Source of the DNA: Porticoccus litoralis
Lineage (GTDB): Bacteria; Pseudomonadota; Gammaproteobacteria; Pseudomonadales; Porticoccaceae
Length of the DNA stretch: 64,000 nucleotides
Direction: 5' to 3'
Assembly: GCF_030676955.1 (NCBI RefSeq)
Contig: NZ_JAUUUU010000005.1
Coordinates: 62,001 to 126,000 of the forward strand
The first letter of the stretch is position 1, and every line of letters begins with the position of its first letter. A program made the position numbers and the translations under genes. Below the pieces are notes generated by a model. It saw only the letters and a list, made by a program, of their open reading frames with translations, did no database searches and was not told where the DNA came from. Shown here in pieces: positions 1-9,998 of this stretch.

Positions 1-229
1 GTTACCTGGTGTCATTCCCCCCAGGGGAAAAAATAGCGAGCCTGACAGCTGGGAGCAACTACTTGAACAGTGGCAACAGTCGCTCAATCAACTGGGTGAA
101 GAGTTCAAACAGGGTTACGCCGCCGTGGAGTTTCACCATCCTCAAAGCCGACAGTTTTCGGCTGCTCTCGAACCACTAAATCGCGCTGCAGAAATGACGA
201 CGTCTAGTGATGGGGAAAACGACGAATGA
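1..229 (+). CDS. AddB-like PD-(D/E)XK nuclease/helicase subunit, C-terminal end (partial)
   Basis: An open frame enters from the left edge (codons start at base 2) and ends at TGA 227-229. It gives about 75 residues, beginning LPGVIPPRG and ending DGENDE. Its stop overlaps the ATG of the next gene by four bases (ATGA), the coupling expected for subunits of one enzyme. The fragment is rich in Glu and Gln and includes a stretch (KQGYAAVEFH) that fits the very end of AddB-like proteins, which carry a RecB-type nuclease domain. No catalytic residue lies in the visible part, so the call rests mainly on position immediately before an AddA-like helicase. The reading frame is certain; the family assignment is moderate. 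Confidence 0.6.
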   Translation, partial: LPGVIPPRGKNSEPDSWEQLLEQWQQSLNQLGEEFKQGYAAVEFHHPQSRQFSAALEPLNRAAEMTTSSDGENDE

Positions 230-3200
230 CGATATCTGACGCCGAACAGCGCCGAATTGCGTTAGACCCTAACCGCTCCTTTGCGGTAGCTGCTCCGGCC
301 GGTTCGGGTAAAACAGAACTGCTCACCCAGCGCGTGCTTCGCCTGTTATCAACCGTTGATGCCCCGGAAGAAATTTTATGTATGACATTTACCCGCAAAG
401 CTGCAGGGGAAATGCGTCAGAGAATCATTCGAGCCCTCCAGCAGGCGGACCAGCAGGTACCGGACACCAGTGAACATCAGCGTGTCACGCTCGAACTGGC
501 CCGCACGGCTCTGGATAGGGATAAGGCACTGGGTTGGCAGCTGTTACAGACTCCGAACAGGCTGAGAATTCTCACCATCGACGGTTTCTGCCTCAATCTC
601 GCGAGACAGCTTCCTGCCGACAGTGGCTTTGGCGACCAGGTGGAACCGTTGGACAACCCCCTTCCCCACTATCGGCAGGTTATCGCTGAGCTGCTGTTAC
701 CGGCGCTGGAACAACAGTCCCTGCTGGGAACCGCCGTAGGCACGCTGCTGCGTCATCTGGACAACGATCTCAATAAACTGGAGCAGCTCTTGGTAGAGCT
801 GTTGCAAAAACGTGAACAATGGATCAGCCCGTTGCTGAGTGCCAGGGATGCGAAGGCCTATCTGGAACAGAATCTGCAAGTCGCCATCTACGAAGTTTTG
901 TCCAGCGCGCACAGTAAGCTCGTCCCTTTTGGCAGTGAATTGGCCTCGTTGGCGGATTTCGCGGCCTCACAACTACCAAAGGAAAAGCAGCAGTCAAAAA
1001 TTGCCTCATGCCTGGGTATGACAGCCCTTCCCGAAGGCAATGGGGATCGTCTTGAGCAGTGGCTTGGTCTCTGTGAATTACTGCTGACCACCAGTAATCA
1101 GTGGCGTCTTAGCCTGAATAAGAACGTAGGCTTTCCGACAGATGTTGACGGCGATAAATCACTGGCAAAAGCCCGTAAGGATCGCATGAAGGCTTTGCTA
1201 TCGGAATTAAGGGAGATCCCCGGCCTGCAGGACACCCTTGAGGACGTGCGTTTCCTGCCCTATCACACCTACCCTGATAACCAGTGGCAGGCTCTCGATG
1301 CCCTGTGCCAGCTGCTTCCGACCCTGGCTGCGGCATTAAGCCTGCACTTTCAACAAATCAAAGCCTGTGATTTCACTGAAATCACACTGGCGGCATTAAG
1401 AGCGTTAGGCAGTGAAGACGATCCCTCGCAGCTGGCTCTCAGGCTTGATTACCAGATTAAGCATATCCTGACCGACGAATTTCAGGACACCTCCACCGCC
1501 CAGTTTGAGATACTTAAACAGTTGACCGCAGGCTGGCAGTCCAATGATGGGCACAGCTTGTTCATCGTCGGTGATGCCATGCAATCCCTGTATGGTTTTC
1601 GCAATGCCAATGTAGGGCTGTTTCTGGAGGCCCGCACCCAGCCCATCGGGCAAATCCAACTCGAACCATTGGATCTCACTGTCAACTTTCGCTCACAGGC
1701 GGGCATTATCCAATGGATCAACGAGCACTTTCCCGCGGTATTTCCCACGGAAGAAAATATCGCTCGCGGTGCTGTCCCCTACAGTCCAGCCACTGCGTTT
1801 CACGAGGCGATGTCAGGGTCTGCCGTGACCCTGGAAGCCTTTCTGGACTACCCGGACCGAGAGGCGGAAGCACAGCGCGTGGTCGAACTGGTGGCCGAAG
1901 CCAAGGGTGAAAACCCCGATGGTTCCATCGCCATACTGGTACGCAACCGCACTCACCTCCCGGAAATTCTCAGTGCATTGCGCCAAGCTGGCCATAGCTG
2001 GCAGGCTTCGGACATTGATCCCCTGGCCAGCTGTATGCCGGTTATTGACCTGATGTCGCTGACACGAGCGCTGCTATCACCGGCAGATCGCATCGCATGG
2101 CTTTCCATACTGCGCGCGCCCTGGTGTGGCCTCGATCACCATGATCTGCTCTATCTCGCCACCACCATCAAAGGGCGATCAGAACAGAAAGGCTTTCCCT
2201 TACTGTTATCCCAACTTCAATCGAGCGCAGTTTTGGAGCAATTATCGACGGCTGGCAGAACCATCATGCAACGGGTGGCTCCTGTGCTTGTAGAAGCCTG
2301 GCAGCAACGGCAACGCAAACCCCTACGCTGCTGGATTCAAGGGACCTGGGAGGCCTTGGGTGGTCCCGTCGCACTCGGTTCGGTCACAGAACTGGAGCAA
2401 TACCAACAATATCTGGACCTTCTGGAAACCCACGACCATGCCGGCACCGTGCCGGACTGGCAGACCTTTGAACGGGATGTTCAGGCGTTATATGCCACAC
2501 CAGACGAGAATGCGGATCCGCACCTGCATGTCATGACCATTCACAAGGCCAAAGGCCTTGAGTTCGACACCGTGATTATTCCCGGACTCAATCGCAAGCC
2601 CCGCAATGAGGACCCTCAGCTGCTGTTGTGGCAGGAAAGGGTCAGCAAACAGGGTGGCAGTCAGTTGCTGATCGCCCCAACGGCGGAAATTGGGCAGGAT
2701 AAAGATAGCCTCTATCTTCACCTCGACCGGGAACGCAAGCTCAAAACCCGACAAGAGATCGCTCGTGTGCTTTATGTGGGTATGACACGTGCCATCAAGC
2801 GCCTGCACCTGTTATGCACCATGAAAACAAACGACGAGCCGGTTAAAAACAGCCTGTTAGGTAGCCTCTGGCCAGCGATAGCGGACGACTTTACATCTCG
2901 GTCCGAGTCTATGCGGTGGTATCAGTACCAAGGAGACAACGGCGCCAGAAAGCCGCTGGCATTAAAACTGACCACACTTAAACGCCTTCCTCCCAGCTGG
3001 ACTCCACCGATTCCCAGTCGTCCTCAAGGAGATGATCTACACGGTGATAACCCATCAGAGTCACTGCCGAGTTCAGCTTGGCAGGTGGAACAGGATCACG
3101 CCGCTCGACACACGGGAACGGTGCTCCATCGAATACTTCAACAAATCACACTAGATGGTATCGAACGCTGGTCTGCACAAACTGTGGCAGAACGGCAGCC

Positions 3201-3618
3201 GTTCTGGGATATCCAGCTGCGACAATTGGGACTGTGCGATACCCGAGGAGCGCTGTCTATTCTCCAGCAGGCCGTCATTAATTGCATCGAAGATAAGAAG
3301 TCGCACTGGATATTCGATCACAGCCATCCACAAAGCGCTTGCGAGTATGCCCTCGGTTATCAGGACCATAAGGGAAATTTTCGCACTGCCGTTATTGACA
3401 GAACCTTTATTTGTGAGGGGTCTCGCTGGATTATCGACTACAAAACAGCGCAACCGCATAAAGGACAAACCGAAGCAGAATTTCTACAAAATCAGCAAGA
3501 ACAATACAGGGAACAGCTAAGCTGCTATGCCCTGTTATTAGAGGGGAGCGATGATTTTCCCATTCAATGCGCCCTGTATTTCCCCCTGATACAAAAACTA
3601 CACATCTGTCCGGGATAG
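226..3618 (+). CDS. UvrD-family helicase-nuclease, AddA/RecB-like (double-strand break repair)
   Basis: This 1130-aa superfamily 1A helicase has a C-terminal nuclease domain. Visible motifs are Walker A AGSGKT (25-30), motif Ia MTFTRKAAGEM, motif II DEFQDT (417-422), motif V HKAKGLEFD and motif VI YVGMTRA (850-856). The C-terminus shows the RecB/AddA nuclease signature, Asp1058 in VIDRTF followed by IIDYKT (Asp1071, Lys1073). Such enzymes unwind and degrade DNA from double-strand ends to prepare RecA-dependent repair. Four-base overlap with the upstream AddB-like gene suggests a two-subunit AddAB-type enzyme rather than RecBCD. No Chi-recognition residues can be judged from the sequence. The start is fixed by the ATGA overlap. 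Family is clear; the exact AddA versus RecB subfamily is inferred. Confidence 0.85.
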   Translation: MTISDAEQRRIALDPNRSFAVAAPAGSGKTELLTQRVLRLLSTVDAPEEILCMTFTRKAAGEMRQRIIRALQQADQQVPDTSEHQRVTLELARTALDRDKALGWQLLQTPNRLRILTIDGFCLNLARQLPADSGFGDQVEPLDNPLPHYRQVIAELLLPALEQQSLLGTAVGTLLRHLDNDLNKLEQLLVELLQKREQWISPLLSARDAKAYLEQNLQVAIYEVLSSAHSKLVPFGSELASLADFAASQLPKEKQQSKIASCLGMTALPEGNGDRLEQWLGLCELLLTTSNQWRLSLNKNVGFPTDVDGDKSLAKARKDRMKALLSELREIPGLQDTLEDVRFLPYHTYPDNQWQALDALCQLLPTLAAALSLHFQQIKACDFTEITLAALRALGSEDDPSQLALRLDYQIKHILTDEFQDTSTAQFEILKQLTAGWQSNDGHSLFIVGDAMQSLYGFRNANVGLFLEARTQPIGQIQLEPLDLTVNFRSQAGIIQWINEHFPAVFPTEENIARGAVPYSPATAFHEAMSGSAVTLEAFLDYPDREAEAQRVVELVAEAKGENPDGSIAILVRNRTHLPEILSALRQAGHSWQASDIDPLASCMPVIDLMSLTRALLSPADRIAWLSILRAPWCGLDHHDLLYLATTIKGRSEQKGFPLLLSQLQSSAVLEQLSTAGRTIMQRVAPVLVEAWQQRQRKPLRCWIQGTWEALGGPVALGSVTELEQYQQYLDLLETHDHAGTVPDWQTFERDVQALYATPDENADPHLHVMTIHKAKGLEFDTVIIPGLNRKPRNEDPQLLLWQERVSKQGGSQLLIAPTAEIGQDKDSLYLHLDRERKLKTRQEIARVLYVGMTRAIKRLHLLCTMKTNDEPVKNSLLGSLWPAIADDFTSRSESMRWYQYQGDNGARKPLALKLTTLKRLPPSWTPPIPSRPQGDDLHGDNPSESLPSSAWQVEQDHAARHTGTVLHRILQQITLDGIERWSAQTVAERQPFWDIQLRQLGLCDTRGALSILQQAVINCIEDKKSHWIFDHSHPQSACEYALGYQDHKGNFRTAVIDRTFICEGSRWIIDYKTAQPHKGQTEAEFLQNQQEQYREQLSCYALLLEGSDDFPIQCALYFPLIQKLHICPG

Positions 3619-3725
3619 CATGATTCTGTCAATAAAGGCAAAATCGCTGTCCACTGCCACGATTCAGGCAAATTCATGTAGAATGCCCGGCCGAACTGGA
3701 ACAAAACGATTTATCTGGTAACCCA

Positions 3726-4790
3726 ATGACTAAAGCTGTTGAAAATATCAACATCCTGTCCCAGGACGTGTTGATCACACCCCGCGACCTGAAAAAGGAA
3801 CTGCCTATTTCGGACGCGGCGCGCAAAACCATTACCGAAGGACGCCTCACCATTCAGAACATTCTGGATCGCAAGGACCCTCGCCTTCTGGTGGTAGTTG
3901 GTCCCTGCTCCATCCACGATGTGGACGCTGCCAAAGATTATGCTAACCGTCTGAAGAAACTGGCAGACGAAGTCAGTGAGACACTGTATGTAGTCATGCG
4001 TGTCTATTTCGAGAAACCCCGTACCACCACCGGTTGGAAAGGTTTGATTAACGACCCCTACCTGAACGACTCCTTCAAAATCTCTGAAGGCCTTCACGTG
4101 GGACGTCAGCTGTTGCTGGATATTGCTGAAATCGGTCTGCCCACTGCCACAGAAGCACTGGACCCCATCTCTCCTCAGTACATGCAGGATCTGATCTCCT
4201 GGTCAGCCATTGGCGCCCGCACCACGGAATCCCAGACACACCGTGAAATGGCATCCGGCTTGTCTTCTGCAGTCGGCTTCAAAAACGGTACCGATGGCAG
4301 CCTCACCGTCGCCATGAACGCGCTGAAATCTGTGGCTAGCCCGCACCGGTTTTTGGGAATCAACTCTGAAGGTTCAGTGGCAATTATTACCACGGCAGGC
4401 AACCCGTACGCTCACGTGGTGCTTCGTGGCGGTGACGGCAAACCCAATTACGATTCGGTCAGTGTCAGCCTGGCTGAACAAGAACTTGAAAAAACCGGTA
4501 TCCCCGTCAACATCATGGTGGACTGCAGCCACGCCAACTCCAACAAAAACCACGAGCTGCAACCGCTGGTGATGGAAAATGTCACTAATCAGATTATCGA
4601 AGGCAACAAGTCTATTATTGGCCTGATGATCGAAAGCAACCTGAAGCCAGGCAATCAGAAGATTCCGGCCGACCTCAAAGAGCTGGAATATGGTGTATCG
4701 ATCACCGATGCCTGCATTGGCTGGGAAGCTACCGAGCAGTCACTGAAGGAAATGAACGAGAAATTGAGGGATGTACTCCCCAACCGCTGA
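3726..4790 (+). CDS. 3-deoxy-7-phosphoheptulonate synthase (DAHP synthase, class I)
   Basis: It condenses phosphoenolpyruvate with erythrose 4-phosphate, the first step of the shikimate pathway to aromatic amino acids. The 354-aa length matches the AroF/G/H family (about 350). GPCSIHD at 59-65 places Cys61 where the metal-binding Cys of E. coli AroG lies. EKPRTTTGWKG supplies the substrate-binding Arg/Lys residues, and DCSHANS follows later. These enzymes are feedback-inhibited by Phe, Tyr or Trp, but I cannot tell the isozyme from sequence alone, so no symbol is given. A TAGAAT hexamer at 3679-3684 could be its -10 element, though no good -35 accompanies it. The gene is monocistronic and ends at a strong terminator. 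Confidence 0.95.
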   Translation: MTKAVENINILSQDVLITPRDLKKELPISDAARKTITEGRLTIQNILDRKDPRLLVVVGPCSIHDVDAAKDYANRLKKLADEVSETLYVVMRVYFEKPRTTTGWKGLINDPYLNDSFKISEGLHVGRQLLLDIAEIGLPTATEALDPISPQYMQDLISWSAIGARTTESQTHREMASGLSSAVGFKNGTDGSLTVAMNALKSVASPHRFLGINSEGSVAIITTAGNPYAHVVLRGGDGKPNYDSVSVSLAEQELEKTGIPVNIMVDCSHANSNKNHELQPLVMENVTNQIIEGNKSIIGLMIESNLKPGNQKIPADLKELEYGVSITDACIGWEATEQSLKEMNEKLRDVLPNR

Positions 4791-4803
4791 GTGTTGAAAG
4801 TAT

Positions 4804-4831
4804 AAAAAAAGGGCCTTACGGCCCTTTTTTT
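4804..4831. terminator. Bidirectional intrinsic terminator between DAHP synthase and TetR genes
   Basis: A GGGCC stem (4811-4815), a TTAC loop and GGCCC (4820-4824) are flanked by an A7 run on the left and a T7 run on the right. The A and T runs make it work in both directions, which suits the convergent genes on either side. Confidence 0.9.
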
Positions 4832-4865
4832 ATATGTCTGATTACTTTCAATGTTAGTTCTTCGA

Positions 4866-5459
4866 TCAATCACCAAACACCGGAGTAAGTCCGGTATCGA
4901 TCACTTGCTGCAACACTTCCGGAGACGCGCTGGATTTACACAAAGAGCGAAGACCTGCGGTCAAACCAATCAGATAGTCCGCCAGGGATTCCGCACTCTT
5001 CTCACGTTTGATGAGCCCGGCCTGCTGCGCCTCAGTCAATCGGGCAACGAACAGCTGTTTAATCCATTCAATCGCTTCAACTGCCTTGATCGCTAACTTG
5101 GGCTCCGTCTTGTTGAGTTCATTGATAGTATTGAAAAACAGACAGCCGTTGGCCAGCTGATCCTTATCTTCATATTCTATGAAAGCTTTCTGATAAAAAC
5201 CTGTAATAGCGCCCTTGGGATCATCCTGCTTTGCCAGAGAACAACTGAAGAGTTCACGGCGCAGCATATCCATGTAGTGGTCAAGAACTTCAATGTACAA
5301 GTTGCTTTTACCGCCAAAAGCGGCGTACAGACTGCCACGGTTCATTTCCATAGCATCGAGCAGTTTGCTGATGGAACTGGATTCATAACCATGTGACCAG
5401 AACAGGTCAAGGGCCCTGTCCAGTACCTGGTTTCTGTCAAACTCGGGTTGACGCGGCAT
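4866..5459 (-). CDS. TetR/AcrR family transcriptional regulator
   Basis: A 197-aa protein with an N-terminal TetR helix-turn-helix at about residues 24-50 (SSISKLLDAMEMNRGSLYAAF) and an all-helical C-terminal ligand domain. The N-terminal MPRQPEFDRNQVLDRALDLF and the motif GSLYAAFGGK resemble the AcuR/NemR-like branch of small-molecule sensors. No efflux pump or enzyme gene stands next to it: it lies 87 bp downstream of nfuA on the same strand and convergent with DAHP synthase. Its target is therefore unknown. An AGACAG...CTGTCT inverted pair lies in the upstream gap, but the arms are short and I do not call it an operator. Confidence 0.88.
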   Translation of the reverse strand: MPRQPEFDRNQVLDRALDLFWSHGYESSSISKLLDAMEMNRGSLYAAFGGKSNLYIEVLDHYMDMLRRELFSCSLAKQDDPKGAITGFYQKAFIEYEDKDQLANGCLFFNTINELNKTEPKLAIKAVEAIEWIKQLFVARLTEAQQAGLIKREKSAESLADYLIGLTAGLRSLCKSSASPEVLQQVIDTGLTPVFGD

Positions 5460-5546
5460 CTGTTCTCCCGGCGGTTTAGACGGTTTTTTTATTATTTGCA
5501 GACAGTTGCTGAGTGTATACCCCTCGTCAGGCGGCTGTCTAATATC

Positions 5547-6128
5547 TCAGATATACGACTGACTGCGGTCAGAATGGTCGGTTACGTCTCTAACCCCTTT
5601 CAGCTCGGGAATTTTCTCCAAAATGGTTTTCTCGACACCTTCTTTCAATGTCACATCTACCATGCCACACCCCTGACAGCCACCGCCAAAACGCAGTATG
5701 GCAATATCGTCCACCACCTCTTCCAGGGTGATCATGCCACCGTGAGCAGCCAATCCCGGGTTAATTTCATCGTAGAGCAGGTAGTTGATCTTGTCTTCAA
5801 CCGGGCTATCGTCATTCACTTGCGGCATACGAGAGTTCGGGGCACGAATGGTCAACTGACCACCGAATTTGTCATCGGCATAATCCACCTTGGCATCCAC
5901 CAGAAAAGGCAGACTGCGATGCTCAAAGTAGGCTTTGAAACTGGTCAGTTCCATCACCTCATCGTCCTCTTTTTCCTCCCCTGGACGGCAGTAGGCAATA
6001 CAGGTTTCTGCCTTCGGCGTGCCAGGGTCAGTAACGAACATACGAATCCCAATACCTTCGCAATCCTGCTTGGCAAGAAGGCCACCAAGATACTGCTGAG
6101 CGGATTCGGTAATAGTGATATTGAGCAT
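5547..6128 (-). CDS. nfuA: Fe-S biogenesis protein NfuA
   Basis: A 193-aa iron-sulfur carrier that delivers [4Fe-4S] clusters to target proteins and is important under oxidative stress or iron starvation. It has an N-terminal degenerate A-type carrier domain (MLNITITESAQQYLGGLLAK) and a C-terminal Nfu domain with the cluster-binding CQGC motif at about 149-152; E. coli NfuA is 191 aa with its cysteines at the same places. I chose the ATG at 6126-6128 rather than an in-frame ATG 78 bases upstream because family members begin at this MLxI sequence. It is transcribed divergently from metH. Confidence 0.95.
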   Translation of the reverse strand: MLNITITESAQQYLGGLLAKQDCEGIGIRMFVTDPGTPKAETCIAYCRPGEEKEDDEVMELTSFKAYFEHRSLPFLVDAKVDYADDKFGGQLTIRAPNSRMPQVNDDSPVEDKINYLLYDEINPGLAAHGGMITLEEVVDDIAILRFGGGCQGCGMVDVTLKEGVEKTILEKIPELKGVRDVTDHSDRSQSYI

Positions 6129-6263
6129 GAAAACAACCTGATTGATATACCCGACTAATTTAGTCATGTATTCTAGCAGTGTTGAGTATGCACCACAATC
6201 ATTCAAACGGGTTTTATCCTGCTGAAGAGCGACTCTTCCCTCAGCAACTCGTTGAAACTCTGT

Positions 6264-6269
6264 TAGAAT
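6264..6269 (+). promoter_or_regulatory. Possible -10 element of metH
   Basis: TAGAAT matches the sigma-70 -10 consensus at five of six positions and would put transcription start about 20 bases before the chosen metH ATG. No convincing -35 lies 16-18 bases upstream, so this is tentative. It argues against the longer metH start at 6179, which would precede the promoter. Confidence 0.35.
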
Positions 6270-6295
6270 GCGCCCCTTTCTTTACCAGATGTCAG

Positions 6296-9200
6296 ATGGA
6301 AAACGCCTTGAATAATCGACAGACCCGCATTGATGCCCTCTACGAAGCCGCTCGTCAACGAATCCTGATTCTGGATGGCGGCATGGGTACCATGATTCAG
6401 TCTCATCGTTTCAGTGAGGCCGATTATCGCGGCGAGCGTTTTTCAGACTGGCATCAGGATGTAGCGGGCAACAATGACCTGTTATCACTGACACAGCCAG
6501 ATGCGATTGAGGCCATTCATCGCGCCTATCTGGATGCTGGCGCTGATATTGTCGAGACCAACACGTTCAACTCCACGACAGTCTCCATGGCCGATTATGG
6601 TATGGAATCGCTGGTTCGCGAACTCAACGAAGCGGGAGCACGTGTCGCTAGACAGGCCTGTGATAGCATCGCCACCTCTGATCGACCCCGTTGGGTTGCC
6701 GGCGTACTCGGCCCCACCAGCCGCACGTTATCTATTTCTCCGGACGTCAATGATCCCGGCGCACGAAACACCAGCTTTGACGAACTAGTGGAAACCTATA
6801 ACGAGGCCACAGAGGGGCTGATTGCAGGTGGTGCTGATCTCATCCTGATTGAAACCATTTTTGACACACTGAATGCCAAGGCCGCCATTTTTGCCGTTCA
6901 GGGAACCTTCGAAAAACTGGGCGTGACTCTCCCGGTTATGATCTCCGGCACGATAACCGATGCCAGCGGGCGCACTCTGTCGGGGCAAACTCCGGAAGCC
7001 TTCTGGAATTCTTTGTCACACGCAAAACCTTTTTCCATTGGCCTTAATTGTGCACTGGGCGCTAAAGAACTGCGCCCCCACATTGAAGAGTTATCACGGG
7101 TTGCCGACACACTCGTCAGTGCTCACCCCAATGCCGGGTTGCCTAATGAGTTCGGCGAATACGATGAAAGCGCCGAGGAAATGGCGGCCATTGTGACCGA
7201 ATTTGCCCAGAGTGGTCTGGTTAATATTATTGGTGGCTGCTGTGGAACCACTCCTGCACATATCCGAGCGATCGCTGAGTCCGTCGCCAAATTCCCGATT
7301 CGTGACATACCCCAAATTGCCCCCGCCTGCCGGCTCTCAGGCCTCGAACCATTCAATATCACCGCTGACTCACTGTTTGTGAACGTAGGCGAGCGCTGTA
7401 ATGTGACCGGCTCTGCCCGCTTTAAACGGTTGGTACTCGAGGGTGATTACAATACTGCCCTCGATGTTGCTCGCCAGCAGGTGGAGGATGGCGCCCAGAT
7501 CATTGATATCAACATGGATGAAGGCATGCTGGACGCCATCGAGGCGATGACAACTTTTCTCAAACTGGTTGCCACCGAGCCGGATATCTCTCGCATCCCC
7601 CTGATGATCGACTCCTCCAAGTGGCATGTGATTGAGGCTGGCCTGAAGTGGGCCCAGGGCAAGTGTGTAGTCAACTCCATCAGCCTCAAGGAAGGCGAAG
7701 CATCGTTCATTGAGCAGGCAAAACTCTGTCTGCGCTATGGTGCTGCGGTAGTGGTTATGGCCTTTGATGAAGAGGGCCAGGCGGACAATCTGGCCAGACG
7801 TCAGCAAATTTGCCAAAGAAGCTATGACATTCTGGTCAACCAGGTGGGCTTTGCACCTAACGACATCATTTTTGACCCCAATGTGTTCGCCGTCGCCACC
7901 GGTATCGATGAACACAACAATTATGCGGTTGACTTTATTGATGCCTCACGCTGGATAACCGCCAACCTACCTGGCGCTCTGATTTCCGGCGGAATCAGTA
8001 ATGTCTCGTTCTCGTTTCGCGGTAACAACCCCGTGCGAGAGGCCATCCATTCTGTCTTCCTGTATCACGCCATCCATGCCGGTTTGCGTATGGGAATCGT
8101 GAATGCAGGTCAGCTGGCCGTGTACAGCGACCTGCCTGCAGAACTGCGCGATAGGGTTGAGGACGTCATCCTTAACCGCCATACCGATGCCACCGAGAAC
8201 CTGCTTAATATCGCCGAGAAATACCGGGGTGATGGAACCGAAGAGAAAAAAGAAGACCTGGAATGGCGTTCATGGCCGGTTGCTAAACGACTGGAACATG
8301 CTTTAGTGAAAGGGATTACTGCCTTTATCGAAGAGGATACTGAAGCCGCACGACAGGAGGCTGACCGTCCGCTGCATGTCATTGAAGGTCCACTGATGGA
8401 CGGCATGAATGTGGTCGGCGACCTCTTTCAGGAAGGTAAAATGTTCCTGCCCCAGGTGGTCAAATCCGCGCGGGTCATGAAACAGGCCGTTGCTTACCTG
8501 CAACCCTATATTGAAGCGGAGAAGGAAGAAGGGGCTGAAGCCAATGGAAAAATCCTGATGGCGACGGTCAAAGGCGATGTCCACGATATTGGTAAAAATA
8601 TTGTCGGTGTGGTGCTGCGCTGCAATAACTACGAGGTGATTGATCTCGGAGTTATGGTGCCCGCGGAAAAAATCATTCAAACAGCAAAGGAAGAGGCCGT
8701 TGACATTATTGGCCTCTCCGGACTGATTACCCCCTCACTGGACGAGATGGTACACATCGCCAGTGAACTGGAACGGCAGCAACTCGACTTTCCGCTATTA
8801 ATTGGTGGGGCGACAACCTCCAAAGCGCATACGGCTGTCAAGATCGACCCCAAGTTCAAGCGTAATCAGACAATCTACGTCCCGGATGCCTCTCGCGCTG
8901 TGGGTGTCGCCAGCAAGCTGCTGAGTAAAGACCTGCGGGATGCGTTCGTCACCGATATCCAACTTGAATACGAGCAGGTCCGCCAGCGAACAGCCAACCG
9001 CAAACCCAAGGGAACCACACTCCCCTATACGGAAGCCCGCAAAGCAGGACTCACCACAGATTGGGCAAGCTACACGCCTGTAAAACCTTCGGTTTTGGGG
9101 CTGCAAATACTGGATGATTACCCGCTGGAAAAGCTAGTTGATGTCATTGATTGGACTCCCTTCTTTATCACCTGGGGACTAGCAGGCAAGTACCCCAAAA

Positions 9201-9997
9201 TTCTTGATGATGAAAAAGTCGGCGAAGCCGCCAGAAACCTGTTTAGTGACGCACAAACCATGCTCGCCAAGTTGCTCGATGAGCATCGATTGAAAGCCCA
9301 AGGGGTTTTTGCTCTCTGGCCAGCAAATACCATCAACAGCGATGATATTGAAATTTATAGTGACGATTCTCGAACCGAGGTGCTCGGCACCCTGCACCAG
9401 ATCCGGCAGCAGGTCCGCAAGCTCGGTGCTGGGGACGAATTACTGTCGCTTGCCGATTACATTGCCCCGAAAGAAAGTGGCGTAGCGGATTATATCGGTG
9501 CATTTGCCGTCACCGCTGGTATCGGGGCTGACGAACTGGCTAACGAATACGAGTCCCAAGGCGATGACTACAGCAGCATCATGGTCAAGGCCCTGGCAGA
9601 CCGCTTGGCAGAAGCGTTTGCCGAACATCTACACGAGCGGGTACGCAAGGAATTCTGGGGCTATGCCCCCAATGAAAATCTGGATGCCGAGGCACTAATT
9701 CGGGAACAATATCGGGGTATACGCCCTGCGCCCGGCTACCCCGCCTGCCCGGATCACAGTGAAAAAGACACGCTGTTCCGGTTACTGGAAGTCACCGACA
9801 AAACTGCCATTTCCCTCACAGAAAGTTTTGCCATGCTGCCTGCTGCTTCGGTGAGCGGACTGTACTTCTCTCACCCGCAGACAAAATATTTCAATACGGG
9901 TAAAATACAGAAGGATCAGTTGGAAAGCTTGGCGGAGCGAAAACAGGTCTCCGTGGAACAGATGAAACGCTGGCTTAGTCCGATCTTGGAAGATTGA
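6296..9997 (+). CDS. metH: Methionine synthase, cobalamin-dependent
   Basis: It transfers a methyl group from methyltetrahydrofolate to homocysteine through cobalamin. At 1233 aa it is full-length (E. coli 1227). Domains in order are: homocysteine-binding barrel starting ILDGGMGTMIQ, with zinc ligands in LNCALGA and GGCCGTTP; folate-binding barrel with NVGERCNVTGS; cobalamin cap and Rossmann domain with the axial His763 in GDVHDIGKN; and the C-terminal SAM-binding reactivation domain with RPAPGYPACPDH. The ATG at 6296 gives an N-terminus like known MetH; an in-frame TTG at 6308 is another possibility and no strong ribosome site decides. An open frame to 6179 overlaps nfuA and is unlikely to be used. 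No cobalamin riboswitch is visible upstream. Confidence 0.97.
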   Translation: MENALNNRQTRIDALYEAARQRILILDGGMGTMIQSHRFSEADYRGERFSDWHQDVAGNNDLLSLTQPDAIEAIHRAYLDAGADIVETNTFNSTTVSMADYGMESLVRELNEAGARVARQACDSIATSDRPRWVAGVLGPTSRTLSISPDVNDPGARNTSFDELVETYNEATEGLIAGGADLILIETIFDTLNAKAAIFAVQGTFEKLGVTLPVMISGTITDASGRTLSGQTPEAFWNSLSHAKPFSIGLNCALGAKELRPHIEELSRVADTLVSAHPNAGLPNEFGEYDESAEEMAAIVTEFAQSGLVNIIGGCCGTTPAHIRAIAESVAKFPIRDIPQIAPACRLSGLEPFNITADSLFVNVGERCNVTGSARFKRLVLEGDYNTALDVARQQVEDGAQIIDINMDEGMLDAIEAMTTFLKLVATEPDISRIPLMIDSSKWHVIEAGLKWAQGKCVVNSISLKEGEASFIEQAKLCLRYGAAVVVMAFDEEGQADNLARRQQICQRSYDILVNQVGFAPNDIIFDPNVFAVATGIDEHNNYAVDFIDASRWITANLPGALISGGISNVSFSFRGNNPVREAIHSVFLYHAIHAGLRMGIVNAGQLAVYSDLPAELRDRVEDVILNRHTDATENLLNIAEKYRGDGTEEKKEDLEWRSWPVAKRLEHALVKGITAFIEEDTEAARQEADRPLHVIEGPLMDGMNVVGDLFQEGKMFLPQVVKSARVMKQAVAYLQPYIEAEKEEGAEANGKILMATVKGDVHDIGKNIVGVVLRCNNYEVIDLGVMVPAEKIIQTAKEEAVDIIGLSGLITPSLDEMVHIASELERQQLDFPLLIGGATTSKAHTAVKIDPKFKRNQTIYVPDASRAVGVASKLLSKDLRDAFVTDIQLEYEQVRQRTANRKPKGTTLPYTEARKAGLTTDWASYTPVKPSVLGLQILDDYPLEKLVDVIDWTPFFITWGLAGKYPKILDDEKVGEAARNLFSDAQTMLAKLLDEHRLKAQGVFALWPANTINSDDIEIYSDDSRTEVLGTLHQIRQQVRKLGAGDELLSLADYIAPKESGVADYIGAFAVTAGIGADELANEYESQGDDYSSIMVKALADRLAEAFAEHLHERVRKEFWGYAPNENLDAEALIREQYRGIRPAPGYPACPDHSEKDTLFRLLEVTDKTAISLTESFAMLPAASVSGLYFSHPQTKYFNTGKIQKDQLESLAERKQVSVEQMKRWLSPILED

Positions 9998-9998
9998 C

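Noticed and set aside
5460..5546. AGACAG...CTGTCT pair as a TetR operator
   Set aside because: Arms are only six bases and 29 bases apart, not the compact palindrome expected of TetR-family operators.
5448..6158. Open frame of 236 codons opposite nfuA
   Set aside because: Antisense to nfuA and the TetR upstream gap; no motif.
6179..6295. Longer N-terminus for MetH
   Set aside because: It runs into the nfuA region and past the likely promoter, and adds residues not typical of MetH.
7370..7915. Open frame of 181 codons opposite metH
   Set aside because: Entirely inside metH; composition resembles a frame shadow.
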